Origin: Pseudozyma flocculosa PF-1
Taxonomy: Eukaryota > Basidiomycota > Ustilaginomycetes > Ustilaginales > Ustilaginaceae
Direction: 5' to 3'
Length of the DNA: 64,000 nucleotides
NCBI RefSeq assembly: GCF_000417875.1
Contig: NW_006920879.1
Coordinates: forward strand, 250,130-314,129
Numbering within the stretch: position 1 is the first letter of the stretch; each line of letters starts with the position of its first letter. Shown here in pieces: positions 54,990 through 64,000 of the stretch. The position numbers were made by a program, and so were the translations under genes. Under the pieces are notes generated by a model. It did not search any database and was not told the DNA's origin. It saw only the letters and a program-made list of their open reading frames with translations.

Positions 54990-55529
54990 TCACTACCAAG
55001 TTGCGCATTTTTGAATCAGCGCTCAGCGGGGCCAGGCCGACCCTCCCGCCAAAGGGGTTGGCCACTAGCAAGCTGCTGCGCCGCACAGGTCTCATTTTGG
55101 AAGCCTCGAGTTTCTTGCTGCACGTTTGTTCGAAGGAAAAAGTTAGCTTTCAAAGTCTAGCCCCTCGGTCTCTTTTTTGATTTTTAAAAAAAGACAGCCG
55201 CATCCAAAACGTTGGAACACGCCACGGTACGCTGGCGGTGTTTGAAAGGCGTCGGTGGGTTCGGAAGCCAGGACAGACAGGCGGCCCGGCCCCTTCGGTC
55301 GCAGCGCATCCCGCTGGGCGCAGTCGACGACGCCTGGTGCCTCTCTCGCGCGAGACGAGGGCGAGGCCCACTTTACGACGCGGCGCGCTCCCTGGGACCA
55401 ACACCTCGCGAGGAGCTCCACATCGGCCCTGGCAGGCTCGACTTGCGAGGGCAGAGCAAAGGCAGCTGCCAACCAACCATCCCCTCATCGACCGCCGTCA
55501 ACCCCGACCGCAACGCACCACCGCGCACC

Positions 55530-56627
55530 ATGGACCGCTCCTACTGGAGCATCGACTCAATCATCGCAGACGCATCCAAGCTGCCCTGCACATTCAACAT
55601 CGACGTGCACAACCTCGGCCACCTCCAGTCCACCGACGAGGACGACATCAAGCAGCACGCCCGCCTCGAACTTCCCTTTTGGCTCGCAGAGCTCCTCGCC
55701 CTCAAGTGCGTCCTCCGCATCCCTCTTGCAATGCCCCTGTATCCCACGTCACTGACGCTGCCTTCCTCCTTGCCCCTCGCCCTGGTGGCCACGCAGCGAT
55801 GTCGTCTCCCTCACCATGCCAAAGGCCTATGGTCCCAGGGTGAAGGCCGCCCTCGACGCCAACCCGACCAGCGTGCAGCTGCGCCAGCAGAACAACAACT
55901 GGTACGCCCTCGGTATGAGGCTCGCCAATCTGTGAGTGTCACGGCCGAGATTGCCCTTCGTACACTTCGACCTACCCACTCACACGCCGCCTCCCCGCCC
56001 TCATCCAGGATGGACTCCGACGAACTCATGGATGTCCTCTCAAAGGTGAGCGTGCCTACGGTTCCTCTTGCTGTCCATATATCAACCCCTTCTTTGACGC
56101 TTCGTTCCTTGTTCCTCGACGACGAGACTCCTCTCGCTTCGCTCCTCAGGCCTACACCGGTCGCCTCGCACAGATCTACGAGCAGACCCAGCACCTCTCG
56201 TCGAGCAGCAGCAACAGCGGCGGCGGAGCCGGCTCGTCTTCCAGCTCGTCAAACAAGCAACAAGGCGCCAACACAGGCTCGTCGACCAATCGATCGGGTC
56301 AACCTGGCGGTGGCGGCGGCGACGACGACGATCCGCTGACGGCATCCGCTGCGGCCATCGCAGCCATGGTCCACGACGGTCCGGCACTGGGCAGCAGCGC
56401 CGGATCGGGCATGAGCGCCGAGATGGCGGAGTTCTTCAACGGTCTCGACGACGCGGAGCGGAATCGTGAGTAGCGTCGTGCGGTGTCCCTTGATCGACTT
56501 GGGGCGGCGGACGGCGTGCTGACCGGCTGGCTTTGTCAACGTCTCGTTCACGTCATCAGTGCTGTCAAGGGGCCACCAGGCTGCTCGGATGATGAAGGAG
56601 TACCTGGCCGCTGCTGCGCCACGATGA
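55530..56627 (+). CDS. PSF3: GINS complex subunit Psf3
   Basis: Five exons (55530-55705, 55797-55931, 56009-56045, 56150-56465, 56560-56627) give 243 residues. GINS (Sld5-Psf1-Psf2-Psf3) is part of the CMG replicative helicase in the nucleus. The N-terminus YWSIDSIIADASKLPCTFNIDV and the segment RLELPFWLAELLALKNDVVSLTMPKAYG are typical of Psf3. The fourth exon carries a Ser/Gly/Ala-rich insertion of about 70 residues, then FFNGLDDAERN. The last exon supplies a short helical end (HQAARMMKEYL). Without that exon the frame would read into a stop just past the donor. Exon 3 is only 37 bp. Donors are GTGCGT or GTGAGT/GTGAGC. Confidence 0.88.
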
Positions 56628-57060
56628 CGGGCGGCCAGTGCGTCGCCCGCTGTCATTTCGCCCTTCTCGCCCCTCTACTTGGGTCCTGTTCATCCCGCTC
56701 TGCCTTCTCACTCGCTGTACTTTTAGCTCGCATTCCCATCGCATCGCATCCGGCGTGGACTGTGAGTGCGCGGTGCGCTGTATGTGGCAGACGAAGACGT
56801 GCGGTCCAGCGGGGGGATGCCCAAGCTTGAACGCGATGTCCCGCCCTGGCCAGCTCTCACTCGACTCGACGCGTAGGGCAGCCTCCACTTGCCGCTTTCC
56901 GCTGCTTCCCATCCTCTCCCCCGCACCACCACCCACCCCTTGTCGCCTCACCCACCTTCTCTCATAACCTCACCACCACCACCAACACCGCAATCACCAC
57001 AACCACCACCGCCACCACAACCACCACCGCCACCACCACCGCTTATGTGCCTTAGACAAG
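56628..57060. other. Intergenic region between PSF3 and unknown gene
   Basis: No gene was recognised. The last 100 bp are a CCACCACCA-rich leader. Confidence 0.5.
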
Positions 57061-58527
57061 ATGGAGAGCAAACTACCCACCCTTCACCCTCTACCGCTCT
57101 TCTCGTCGTCGCACCACGCTCAAGGCAGCAACATCCTCGCACCGTCGATTGAGTGGAAGGACTTCCATCCCCCTCCACGACGCGAGGGCGCGAGCGGGAC
57201 CAAACGACGACGTCTCTCGTCTTCCAGCTCCTCCTCCTCCGCCTCCTCCTCGTCCTCCTCTTCCGCAGAATCAACCTCAGGACCCCGACAGTCCAACCCC
57301 CCATCGTCGCAGCCACCACCAGCGCCAGCGGCAAAGAGGCTGACGACAAAGGAGGCACGCACCATTGCACGCGTGCTGCCCCCCTTTTCGCTGCCCTCGA
57401 GACACAGCCTCAGCCGACCTTCGCCAGCCGACGTCGAGAATGCCGACAAGGTCGTCGCGCTCCTCCCTGCCCTCCTCCCGGGTCGGCGCGGGGAGAGCGA
57501 GGAGGACGCCGAGTTTCTCAGGCGCGTCATCCTCCATGCCCGCCGGGGCGCCGAGGGACGTGTCGTCTGGCCACGCTGGGCCTTTGTTGCTCCACAGCCC
57601 CGCTCCGGCGATACGGCGACGGGCGAAGGGAAGAAGGAGGAGGGGGAGGATTGGCAGATGCGAAGCGATCGGGGCATGCAGATGCCGCCGACGACGACGG
57701 GGAGGAGAAGGAGTAGAAGGGGCGAGGAGGATATCAAGTTCCCCATGCCCTCGTTTTGGGTGCGGAAGAAGAAGGTGTCGGACGGAGAGGAGGCGGTGGA
57801 GGTCGGGGAGGCGGGGAAGCAAGAGGCGAAGCAGGACGAGGCGCAAGAGGATGGAGAGCTGCCTGCCCAGCATCTCGACGAGGGACCGGACCAGCAATCG
57901 GTGACACTGGGGCAGCACGTCGACGATGCGCTTACAAAAGAGGAGGAGGAGGAGGAGCCGTCAGACGGCCGCTCTCAAACCGTGGCGCGGCCGACTGTGG
58001 ATACCGCGACTCGAGCCGTCACAACCACCACCACCATCGCCGCTGCCGCTTCTTTGAGCAGCGTCACTCCTTCGACGACGACGGCGGTGATCTCGTCGTC
58101 CACCCCGCCTCCACCGCGCCCAGCAGAAGCCGGAGGAGGAGCGGGGAGCACGAAGGTGCGGTCCCGACTTTCGCGCTGGTTCACTTCGGGCCGCGGGATC
58201 GTCGAGAGTCTACTCGTCTCGCGTTCCCCATCTTCTCCCGCCTCGTCGTCCCGCCAGCAACCGAAACGCCGTCGCGTCGTCGACCCGCAACCGCCGCAAC
58301 GACCGCGGCACGAGCAGGCCTCGTCGGCGTTGCACCACGCACACCTAGAGGCGGGCACGTCGCGCGGTGGCGCCCTGGTTCGTTCCAACATGCGTCCCCG
58401 CCCCGCTCGTCAGTCGGCTACCCTCGCTCGATCCCTCGTTTCGCTCGCCTATGCCCAACCTTTCGATTCGGACAAGAGGATCGGACGTCGATCGACCCGC
58501 CGAGAGGGTACGGCTGCAAAGCGTTAG
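57061..58527 (+). CDS. Unknown low-complexity protein, 488 residues
   Basis: Single open frame from an ATG to a stop 93 bp before the convergent TFC4 stop. The N-terminus (about 1-45) has a possibly ordered segment, NILAPSIEWKDFHPPPRRE. It is followed by a Ser run and a second plausible domain (about 95-185) with KRLTTKEARTIARVLPPFSL and EDAEFLRRVILHARRGAEGRVVWPRWAFVAP. The rest is charged and disordered: Glu/Lys-rich with FWVRKKKVSDGEEAVE, then Thr/Ser/Arg-rich. The basic patches TKRRRLSS and PKRRRVVD could be nuclear localisation signals. No known domain was recognised. Conservation of the two ordered patches in relatives would be the best evidence that it is real. It reads cleanly from start to stop in a GC-rich setting, where long spurious frames also occur, so confidence is moderate. 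Confidence 0.6.
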   Translation: MESKLPTLHPLPLFSSSHHAQGSNILAPSIEWKDFHPPPRREGASGTKRRRLSSSSSSSSASSSSSSSAESTSGPRQSNPPSSQPPPAPAAKRLTTKEARTIARVLPPFSLPSRHSLSRPSPADVENADKVVALLPALLPGRRGESEEDAEFLRRVILHARRGAEGRVVWPRWAFVAPQPRSGDTATGEGKKEEGEDWQMRSDRGMQMPPTTTGRRRSRRGEEDIKFPMPSFWVRKKKVSDGEEAVEVGEAGKQEAKQDEAQEDGELPAQHLDEGPDQQSVTLGQHVDDALTKEEEEEEPSDGRSQTVARPTVDTATRAVTTTTTIAAAASLSSVTPSTTTAVISSSTPPPPRPAEAGGGAGSTKVRSRLSRWFTSGRGIVESLLVSRSPSSPASSSRQQPKRRRVVDPQPPQRPRHEQASSALHHAHLEAGTSRGGALVRSNMRPRPARQSATLARSLVSLAYAQPFDSDKRIGRRSTRREGTAAKR

Positions 58528-58620
58528 CGAGGAACGAATCATGCGGCATTCATTAAAAGTACAAGGCAAAGGCGGGCGCCCCGACGAGATCGGCCCGCTC
58601 GCCCACACGCCGACATCGCC

Positions 58621-61600
58621 TCACTCGATGGTCAGCCACTGCCGATGCAGCTCCTGGGCGAGATGCGGCGAGCCGTTGAGGGTATAGATGAGCGAGAGGT
58701 TGAAGGCGGCCTCGCGGTGCATCGCGAATCCCACCGCCGGGGCCTCGTCATCGCTGCCGCTGCCGCCGCCGTTGATGCGGCGCCTGTCGCGCGAAGCAGA
58801 GGCGAGGGCGAGGACGCGCTCGTAGTGCGGCACGGCGAGGTGGAGCAGGCCAAGGTGGTGCAGCAGCCGGCCGTGGTTGTACTCGACCTCCTGACACGTA
58901 TCGTCGTCGACGGCCAGGCCGAGGTTGCGCTTGTAGAGCTGGAAAAAGGCCAGGGCCTGACGTCGCCATCGCGAGGGACGCGGGAGGATGCAATGCCAGG
59001 CTCAGCGAAGTGTCTCGCAGCAGCGCACGGCTCCAAGAAAGAAAACCTACCTGAAGGAACAGATGGTGGCGATTGTCGGCCTGTCGGTTGGTGGAGCGGC
59101 CCACGAATGCCACGGCGGCGCAGAGGCAGATGAGCGGATCGTTCTGCTGGATCGCAAAGGCCCTTGCAAAGAAGGCTGCGCGAGCGCGGAGCCAGGACAA
59201 GGTGCAAGGCACGACAAGGCGGGTCAGCATGCCTCACAGCGCGACTGGCGCCAATGGCCGCCCATCGATCGGACTTACCTCCCGGTGCCTGGTAACCGCC
59301 AGAGGCGAGCAGCATGTAGCCGTAAGACGTCTCTGCGATCGGGCTCGGCTTGCTCGGCTTGGCTAGGCGGATGCGCAGCGCCTCGCTCGGCTCAGCGCCC
59401 TTGGGAACCTGCATGGCGGCGGTCGCGTCGGTCGCAGAGGCTGCGGCTGCGGCTGCCGCGCCTCTTCGCGGGTGGGCGCCGCCGTGGGGCGAGCCGTTTT
59501 CGTCGACGTCCCTGCCCATATCATCATCGTCGTCGTCTTCGTCGTCGTCGTGCGCGTCGTCACCGCTCCTCCCGCCCTCGCCCTCGCCCTCACCGGCCGC
59601 CTCGGCGCCCGTCTTGTCGCCTGCATCGTCGTACGTCGAGCTGAGGAAGATGTGGTGCGGGATGATGTAGTGGTGGGTCTTGTCGCTAAAGTAGCACGTC
59701 AGGCCGTGGACGATGGCTTCGATCTGCCTCATCCTTCGCTGATAGAACTTGACGTCCGGGTTGTGCACGAAGCGTGACAGCGACTGCTGGCCAAGGGCAT
59801 TGGTGATTGAGGCCAGCAGGCGGATCGGCTGGTCGTGAAATTGATGCTCTTGGCAGAGCCATCGGATGCAGCGGAAGATGGTGTCGTAGTCGCGGGCGTA
59901 TAGGGCGCACGAGAGCCAGGCCAGGCGCACCGTCATTGTGCGCCGGTACGAGCCCTTGACGACATTGCAGTCGAGGAAGCCCTGCATCACCTCGTTGACC
60001 ATGGCCTGCTCGCCGCCAATCTTGGTCAGGACCATGGCGTATCTTGCGAAGAGATCGACCCAGTCCTCGATGGGGATGCCGCGGAAGCGCGCCTGGTCGA
60101 GCTGCTTCTGGAACGAGGTCTCCATGGCGCCGATCTCGGTGTGTTCTGCCTCGATCTCCTCTTCGAACATCGAGTCTTGAAGCCGGTACAGGAGATTCTG
60201 CGCCTGCGACCGGATCCTGCTGATCCCCGAGCCGGTCGGCGCGCGCAGGATCCTCGGCCGTCCCCTCGGACGGGTCCCCCGCTTGCTGCGCGCCTTCTTG
60301 CTCGTGTGCAGCTTCTTGGTATTGCGGAAACTCTCGACCAGGGCGCTGGCCTCCTCGAGCCACTGCCGCGTGGACCGGTAGCGGGCGTGGCGCTCCGCAG
60401 CGCTTTCGCCGGAGCCGTAGAGGCCGGCGCCGTCGTCCTCCTCGGCCAGCGTCAGCGGCACGTCCGTTCTCCAGAAGCCATCGATGAAGACATGGCCCTC
60501 GAGCAGCTCCAGCCTTCGCCAGCAGAGGAGCGTCTCCTCTTCGCGCTTCCTCTCGATCTTGAGCCGCTGCTCGCGATCGTAGTTCATGCGCGCCCTCCCT
60601 TCGGCCGGCCTCGGCTTGATTTGCGGCGCGAGCTCGTCAAAGAACGACATCTGCGTGCCGCCGACGGCTGCCTCGGCCGCCATTGCGGCATCGCCATCCT
60701 GGTCCCTTCCCTGCTCGGCCGCCTCTGCCTGCTTCTGCGCCTGGAGCACGCGCACGACGGTGCGGAGCGTCTCGAGCGACTTGTCCCGCTCGCCCATCTC
60801 CTCGTACACCTCGGCCAGGGCCATCTGCCACTCGAGGTTGTCCGAAGCATGTTCGATCAGGGCCTCGTAGTACTGGGCGGCGGAATCGAGCCTGCCCAAC
60901 GCATGCGAGCAGGCCGCCAGCTTGGCGTGGATCTCGATGTCGTCGATGACCGTAAGGGCGGCCGAGACGAGCTCCTGGTACACATCAAGCGCCGCATCCC
61001 AAAGCTTGTTCTCGAAGAGGCAGTCGGCGACATCCTTGAGGATGTTGGGCGCGTCTTCCGGTCCCGCCTCGATCAGCAGCTCAAAGTGACGCATCGCCTC
61101 GTCGACGTCGTTGATCATCATGCGCGCCTTGCCGAGTCGCAGGCGGATCTCGGGATCGATCGGGTGAGGGGGCGCCATCTCGACCATCCTTCCGTACCCG
61201 CCCTGCTGGCGACTCTGGGAAAACTCGTCGTTGCGGTCCTCGTCAAACTCGCGGTCGTCATCGACGGCGTCCCAGAAGGTTTCGGACGCCCGGCCATGGA
61301 GCCAGCGGACCGTCTGGCGGACCACGGCAATCGTCTCGACAGGCTTCCGGTCCATCAGGAGGAGGTCGGCGAGCGTGACGATTTCCGCGACGTTGAACTG
61401 GTTGACTGGTGCGTCCGGGTCGTCGTCGAGCACGGTAGGATCGGGATAGGTCGCCTTGCTGTGCTCGAGGAATTCCTCCATCACGGCAATGGCACGGCCG
61501 TAGCTCTTCAGGCCGACGAGGACCGGCACCAGCTCGCGAACGACGGATGCGTCGTGCGGCAGCAGCTTGAGCAAGTCGAAGAAGCCGTTAGCGGCAGCCT

Positions 61601-62681
61601 TTGCGTCGCCGAGGTCGCGCAGCATGGTGGCGCGGTCCCAGATGCTGTTGACGTCGGTCCGATCGAGCCTGATGGCCTGCGACAGGCAAAAGACAGCCTG
61701 GCGGACGAGGCCGATATGGTAGGAGCGGTAGGCGAGGTCCCTCCATTCTGCCATGGCCCGCGGTTGGAGATGTGCGCCGACGATTCTGGCCTGGATGGCC
61801 TTTTCCTCGTCGCCGAGCTCTGCGTGGATGATACCGAGCATATGCCAGGCCTGAAGGGCGGTGGGATCGATGCGAACGATCTCCTCGAGCTTGTCCATTG
61901 CCTCCAGGAGGAAGTGGTCGACGTAAAGCATGGTGGCCTGCGCGATGAGGTCCCTCACCTCGAGCGAGAGGTTCGCCTCTTTGAACGTGCGCTTCACGCG
62001 CTTCTTCTTGTTGAATCCAGCGGCGGCGCGGAGCTCGGCCTCGAACTCGGCAGTCTCCTGCTCGATGGACGTGTCCCAGGTCTTGCGTAGTGCGCCTGTC
62101 TGTCTCGAGGTGTCCTGGAGGGAGCTGACGAGGCGAGCGAAGCTCTCGCTCTCGAAGTCGACGTCTTGATCCGTGGCCTCGGTGTTGCCATCAAGGGTCA
62201 GGCCCAATGGATCGAGGAGCGCAGGATCGATGCCGATGGAACCGCGTCCGCCCCTGCCCGCCGGTTGGCGGCGTCGGGGCGGGCCGTTCTGGTCGCTGGA
62301 ACTGTTGTCGTCGTGGTCATCGTCGTCGTCGGTGCTGTCATCTTCGGAGGATCCGGACTCGGATGTAGAGCCCGAGGAGGAGCCTGACTCCGAGTCCGAG
62401 TCCGAGTCGCTTTCGGCAGCGGCCCGAGGTGTTCGGACGGACCTTTGGACGCTGCGCTTTGGCGTTGTGGTTTTGGTGCGGGCGCCCGACTTTTTTCCAG
62501 TGGCGGACTCGGGCACGTACTCGTCGGCCGAGTCGTCGTCGGCCTCGTCGTAGAGAGGCATGCGCTCTTCGGTGTCATCGATCCACGCAGCGGGTGAGGG
62601 GCTGTAAGCGTCTGCCAAGGGACGCTTGCGCGCCGAGGAGCGCGAAGGTCCGGCACGCGGGGTGGGTGACGAGGTCGACAT
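58621..62681 (-). CDS. TFC4: TFIIIC subunit Tfc4/Sfc4 (tau131, TPR protein)
   Basis: Three exons (62681-59279, 59175-59051, 58956-58621) give 1287 residues. Introns are 103 and 94 bp with GTAAGT/GTAGGT donors; joins give GGYQAPG-AFFARAFAIQQNDP and HHLFLQ-ALAFFQLYKRNLG. Tfc4 belongs to the tauA part of TFIIIC and recruits TFIIIB for RNA polymerase III transcription of tRNA and 5S genes. The first 200 residues are acidic and Ser-rich. TPR-like repeats start at about 230 (LIAQATMLYVDHFLLEAMDKLEEIVRIDP, ALQAWHMLGIIHAELGDEEKAI), continue to about 700, and resume in the C-terminal part (VEYNHGRLLHHLGLLHLAVPHYERVL, REAAFNLSLIYTLNGSPHLAQEL). An acidic insertion with Asp runs separates the last part. 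Reading the first exon through gives a false C-terminus. Divergent from NUP82. Confidence 0.91.
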
Positions 62682-63382
62682 GGTGCGGATGGGCCTGGGC
62701 GCCTTTAGGCTGAGGTGGGCGATGGCGGATGGGCGGGCAAAGAGTCATGCCGCCGTGTCGGGCAGGGTGGTAGAAGGCGGCACGGAGCAGGCGGATGGCG
62801 GGTGAAGGAAGTAGAGTAGTGGTGGTGCTGAGTGAAGGCAGGGTGCCCCCGTCGGAGAGAGGGCCGAACTGAGCCTGCTGGCTGGCCAGCCTGCGTTGAG
62901 CCTAGGCTGCTGCTGGATGGCCCTCCGCCCCCAAACCAGCGACAGGGTCCAAGCTCGACCTGATGCCCGCCCCTCCTGCCTAGCTCTTCTTGCTCCACAC
63001 CAGGTCCAGGTCAAGAGGTCGGGCGCGGCGCGGTGACGGCTCAGCGGCGTTTTGACCTCGGATCCGAAAGAATGCGCAGGGTCGCTCGCCAGCCAGCCAA
63101 AAGGCCGCCCTGCCAGGTCCAAGCGGAAAGGGTGGCCAGGCAGTGGCCAACAGGCAGGCTGCCATGTCAAGCGTTGCGCCCGCCCTCTCTCTCTGTCTCC
63201 TTCTTGGCCCAACTCATCCATCGCATTGCCTTCATCCTCCCATCTCCTCGTCCCTGGCACGCCTCGCCCTTGCTGCATCCTCAAGGCTCGAGGCCTATCC
63301 GCAACCCGCTACTGCCTCTGTACGCCCCTTCCCGCCCATACCTCCGCCGGTCGCAAACACGCCCGCCCGTGTTCCGACGAGG
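62682..63382. other. Divergent region between TFC4 and NUP82
   Basis: No gene was recognised. The middle has CCAGCCAGC/GGCAGGC-type words like other intergenic regions here. The last part is pyrimidine-rich, as expected of a 5' leader for NUP82. Confidence 0.5.
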
Positions 63383-64000
63383 ATGAGCTTCCTCTCCGCC
63401 CAGTTGGCCGCCTCGGCCAACCAAGCTCAGCAGCAGATGGCGCGCAATGATCCAGATGCAGCGGCACCGCCGTATCCACAGTCCCCTGACCCGACGCTCC
63501 CCGACCCCAAATGGCTAGAGGGACTCGAATCGCACCCCATCTTCAGCGGCACCGCTGCGGCTCACACCACAAACCACCCTCACCTCGCACAGCACTCCAC
63601 CAACCCTCGCCTCATGGCCGTCAGGAACACCGACCTCATCCTCGCCGCAAACGGCGAGGTCCGCATCGCCTCTCTCCTCGATGCAAAGGCGTCCGTCAAG
63701 CACCAGCCCATGTCCCCCTCCCCCTCCACCTCGAGCTCCGGCCTGTCTTACAAGGTCCTCGAGCCCACCGACCCTGCCCACATCGACTGGGAGATCCGAC
63801 ACCTCCTCGTCAATCCGACTGGAAAGCTGCTCGCAGTCGTCGGCGAGTACACCGTCACGCTCCTCGTCCTGCCACGCTCTGGCTACAGCAAGCAAGTCGG
63901 CGGCGAGATTGCCTCCCGCTCCGTCCCCGTCGCGCCCTACTACCACTCCGTCCACGGCCTGAATCGCATCGCAAAGGTGCAGTGGCACCCATGGGGCGAG
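63383..64000 (+). CDS. NUP82: Nucleoporin Nup82 (Nup88 family), 5' part only
   Basis: The frame opens at the ATG at 63383 and stays open for 206 codons to the end of the window, so the gene is cut off. It begins MSFLSAQLAASANQAQQQ. Recognisable features are a WLEGLESHPIF segment near residue 45, then beta-propeller-like strands: NPRLMAVRNTDLILAANGEVRIASL, IDWEIRHLLVNPTGKLLAVVGEYTVTLLVLPR, and HGLNRIAKVQWHPWGE at the end. These match the start of the Nup82/Nup88 propeller, part of the cytoplasmic-face pore module that anchors Nup159 and Nsp1 and supports mRNA export. No intron is needed in the part seen. The assignment rests on motif recognition of one third of the protein. Confidence 0.78.
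   Translation, partial: MSFLSAQLAASANQAQQQMARNDPDAAAPPYPQSPDPTLPDPKWLEGLESHPIFSGTAAAHTTNHPHLAQHSTNPRLMAVRNTDLILAANGEVRIASLLDAKASVKHQPMSPSPSTSSSGLSYKVLEPTDPAHIDWEIRHLLVNPTGKLLAVVGEYTVTLLVLPRSGYSKQVGGEIASRSVPVAPYYHSVHGLNRIAKVQWHPWGE

Larger units (their letters stand above)
54136..55529. other. Divergent intergenic region between GH16 gene and PSF3
   Basis: No gene was recognised. It contains a (CAGG)10 block (54703-54742) and, at about 54925-55220, an A/T-rich island with a 9-bp inverted repeat around 54970-54989. Confidence 0.55.

Noticed and set aside
59176..59278. Reading TFC4 exon 1 through to 58632 as the true C-terminus
   Set aside because: The read-through part is Arg/Ser/Pro-rich, whereas splicing at 59278/59176 and 59050/58957 restores TPR-like sequence.
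60141..62090. 649-residue plus-strand frame opposite TFC4
   Set aside because: It is a shadow of the TPR-coding strand, without recognisable motifs.

Overview
The window is 64 kb of a compact, GC-rich eukaryotic nuclear genome. Genes carry few, short introns (about 80-250 nt, mostly GTGAGT-type donors) and encode typical fungal proteins: BOR1-type borate exporter, Mor2/Tao3, Mex67, Sec10, Rix1, Pex2, Erj5, Psf3, TFIIIC Tfc4, Nup82, a CBM18-GH16 cell-wall transglycosylase and a GPI-type PEBP-like protein. Long exons, low-complexity linkers and small TATA-driven secreted-protein genes suggest a basidiomycete, most likely a smut-type fungus (Ustilaginomycotina). That placement is inference. No viral, plasmid, CRISPR, rRNA or convincing tRNA sequence was seen.

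Layout. 1-9.1 kb: BOR1 transporter (+), serine/threonine dehydratase-type PLP enzyme (+), mitochondrial EF-G2 (-). 9.5-13.5 kb: Srs2-like UvrD helicase (-, 3 exons). 13.5-19.8 kb: accessory stretch with 2.5 kb of apparently non-coding DNA, then three small secreted-protein genes in the same orientation about 1.3 kb apart: a 23-residue tandem-repeat protein, a six-cysteine protein broken by a frameshift, and a His/Lys-rich protein. 19.8-29.2 kb: giant Mor2/Tao3 (Furry) morphogenesis scaffold (-). 30.9-33.7 kb: Mex67 (+, 7 exons). 34.7-38.4 kb: unknown secreted or membrane protein (+), MDP-1-type HAD phosphatase (-, 5 exons), and the intact six-cysteine secreted paralogue (+). 38.4-45 kb: Pex2 (-), PEBP-like GPI protein (+), Erj5 J-protein (+). 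45-52.7 kb: Rix1 (-) and Sec10 (+, 7 exons, with an assembly gap inside the coding sequence). 52.9-58.5 kb: Utr2/Crh-type GH16 (-), Psf3 (+, 5 exons), unknown low-complexity protein (+). 58.6-64 kb: Tfc4 (-, 3 exons) and the 5' part of Nup82 (+), which runs off the window.

Most genes are single-copy housekeeping functions with no operon logic: replication and repair (SRS2, PSF3), transcription and export (TFC4, MEX67, NUP82), ribosome biogenesis (RIX1), mitochondrial translation (MEF2), secretion and polarity (SEC10, TAO3), ER folding (ERJ5), peroxisomes (PEX2) and cell wall (GH16). They lie in alternating convergent and divergent pairs; some stop codons are only 93-160 bp apart. The most novel content is the set of small secreted proteins. 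All have TATA boxes. Two (17.4 kb and 37.9 kb) form a six-cysteine family with an identical C-x2-C-x6-C ending. Three have the same TAGGCTC sequence at the stop codon. Tandem low-complexity repeats (GGCGAT, CGCACACACA, CAGG) mark the intergenic regions. Two N gaps (19159-19179 and 50654-50760) are present.
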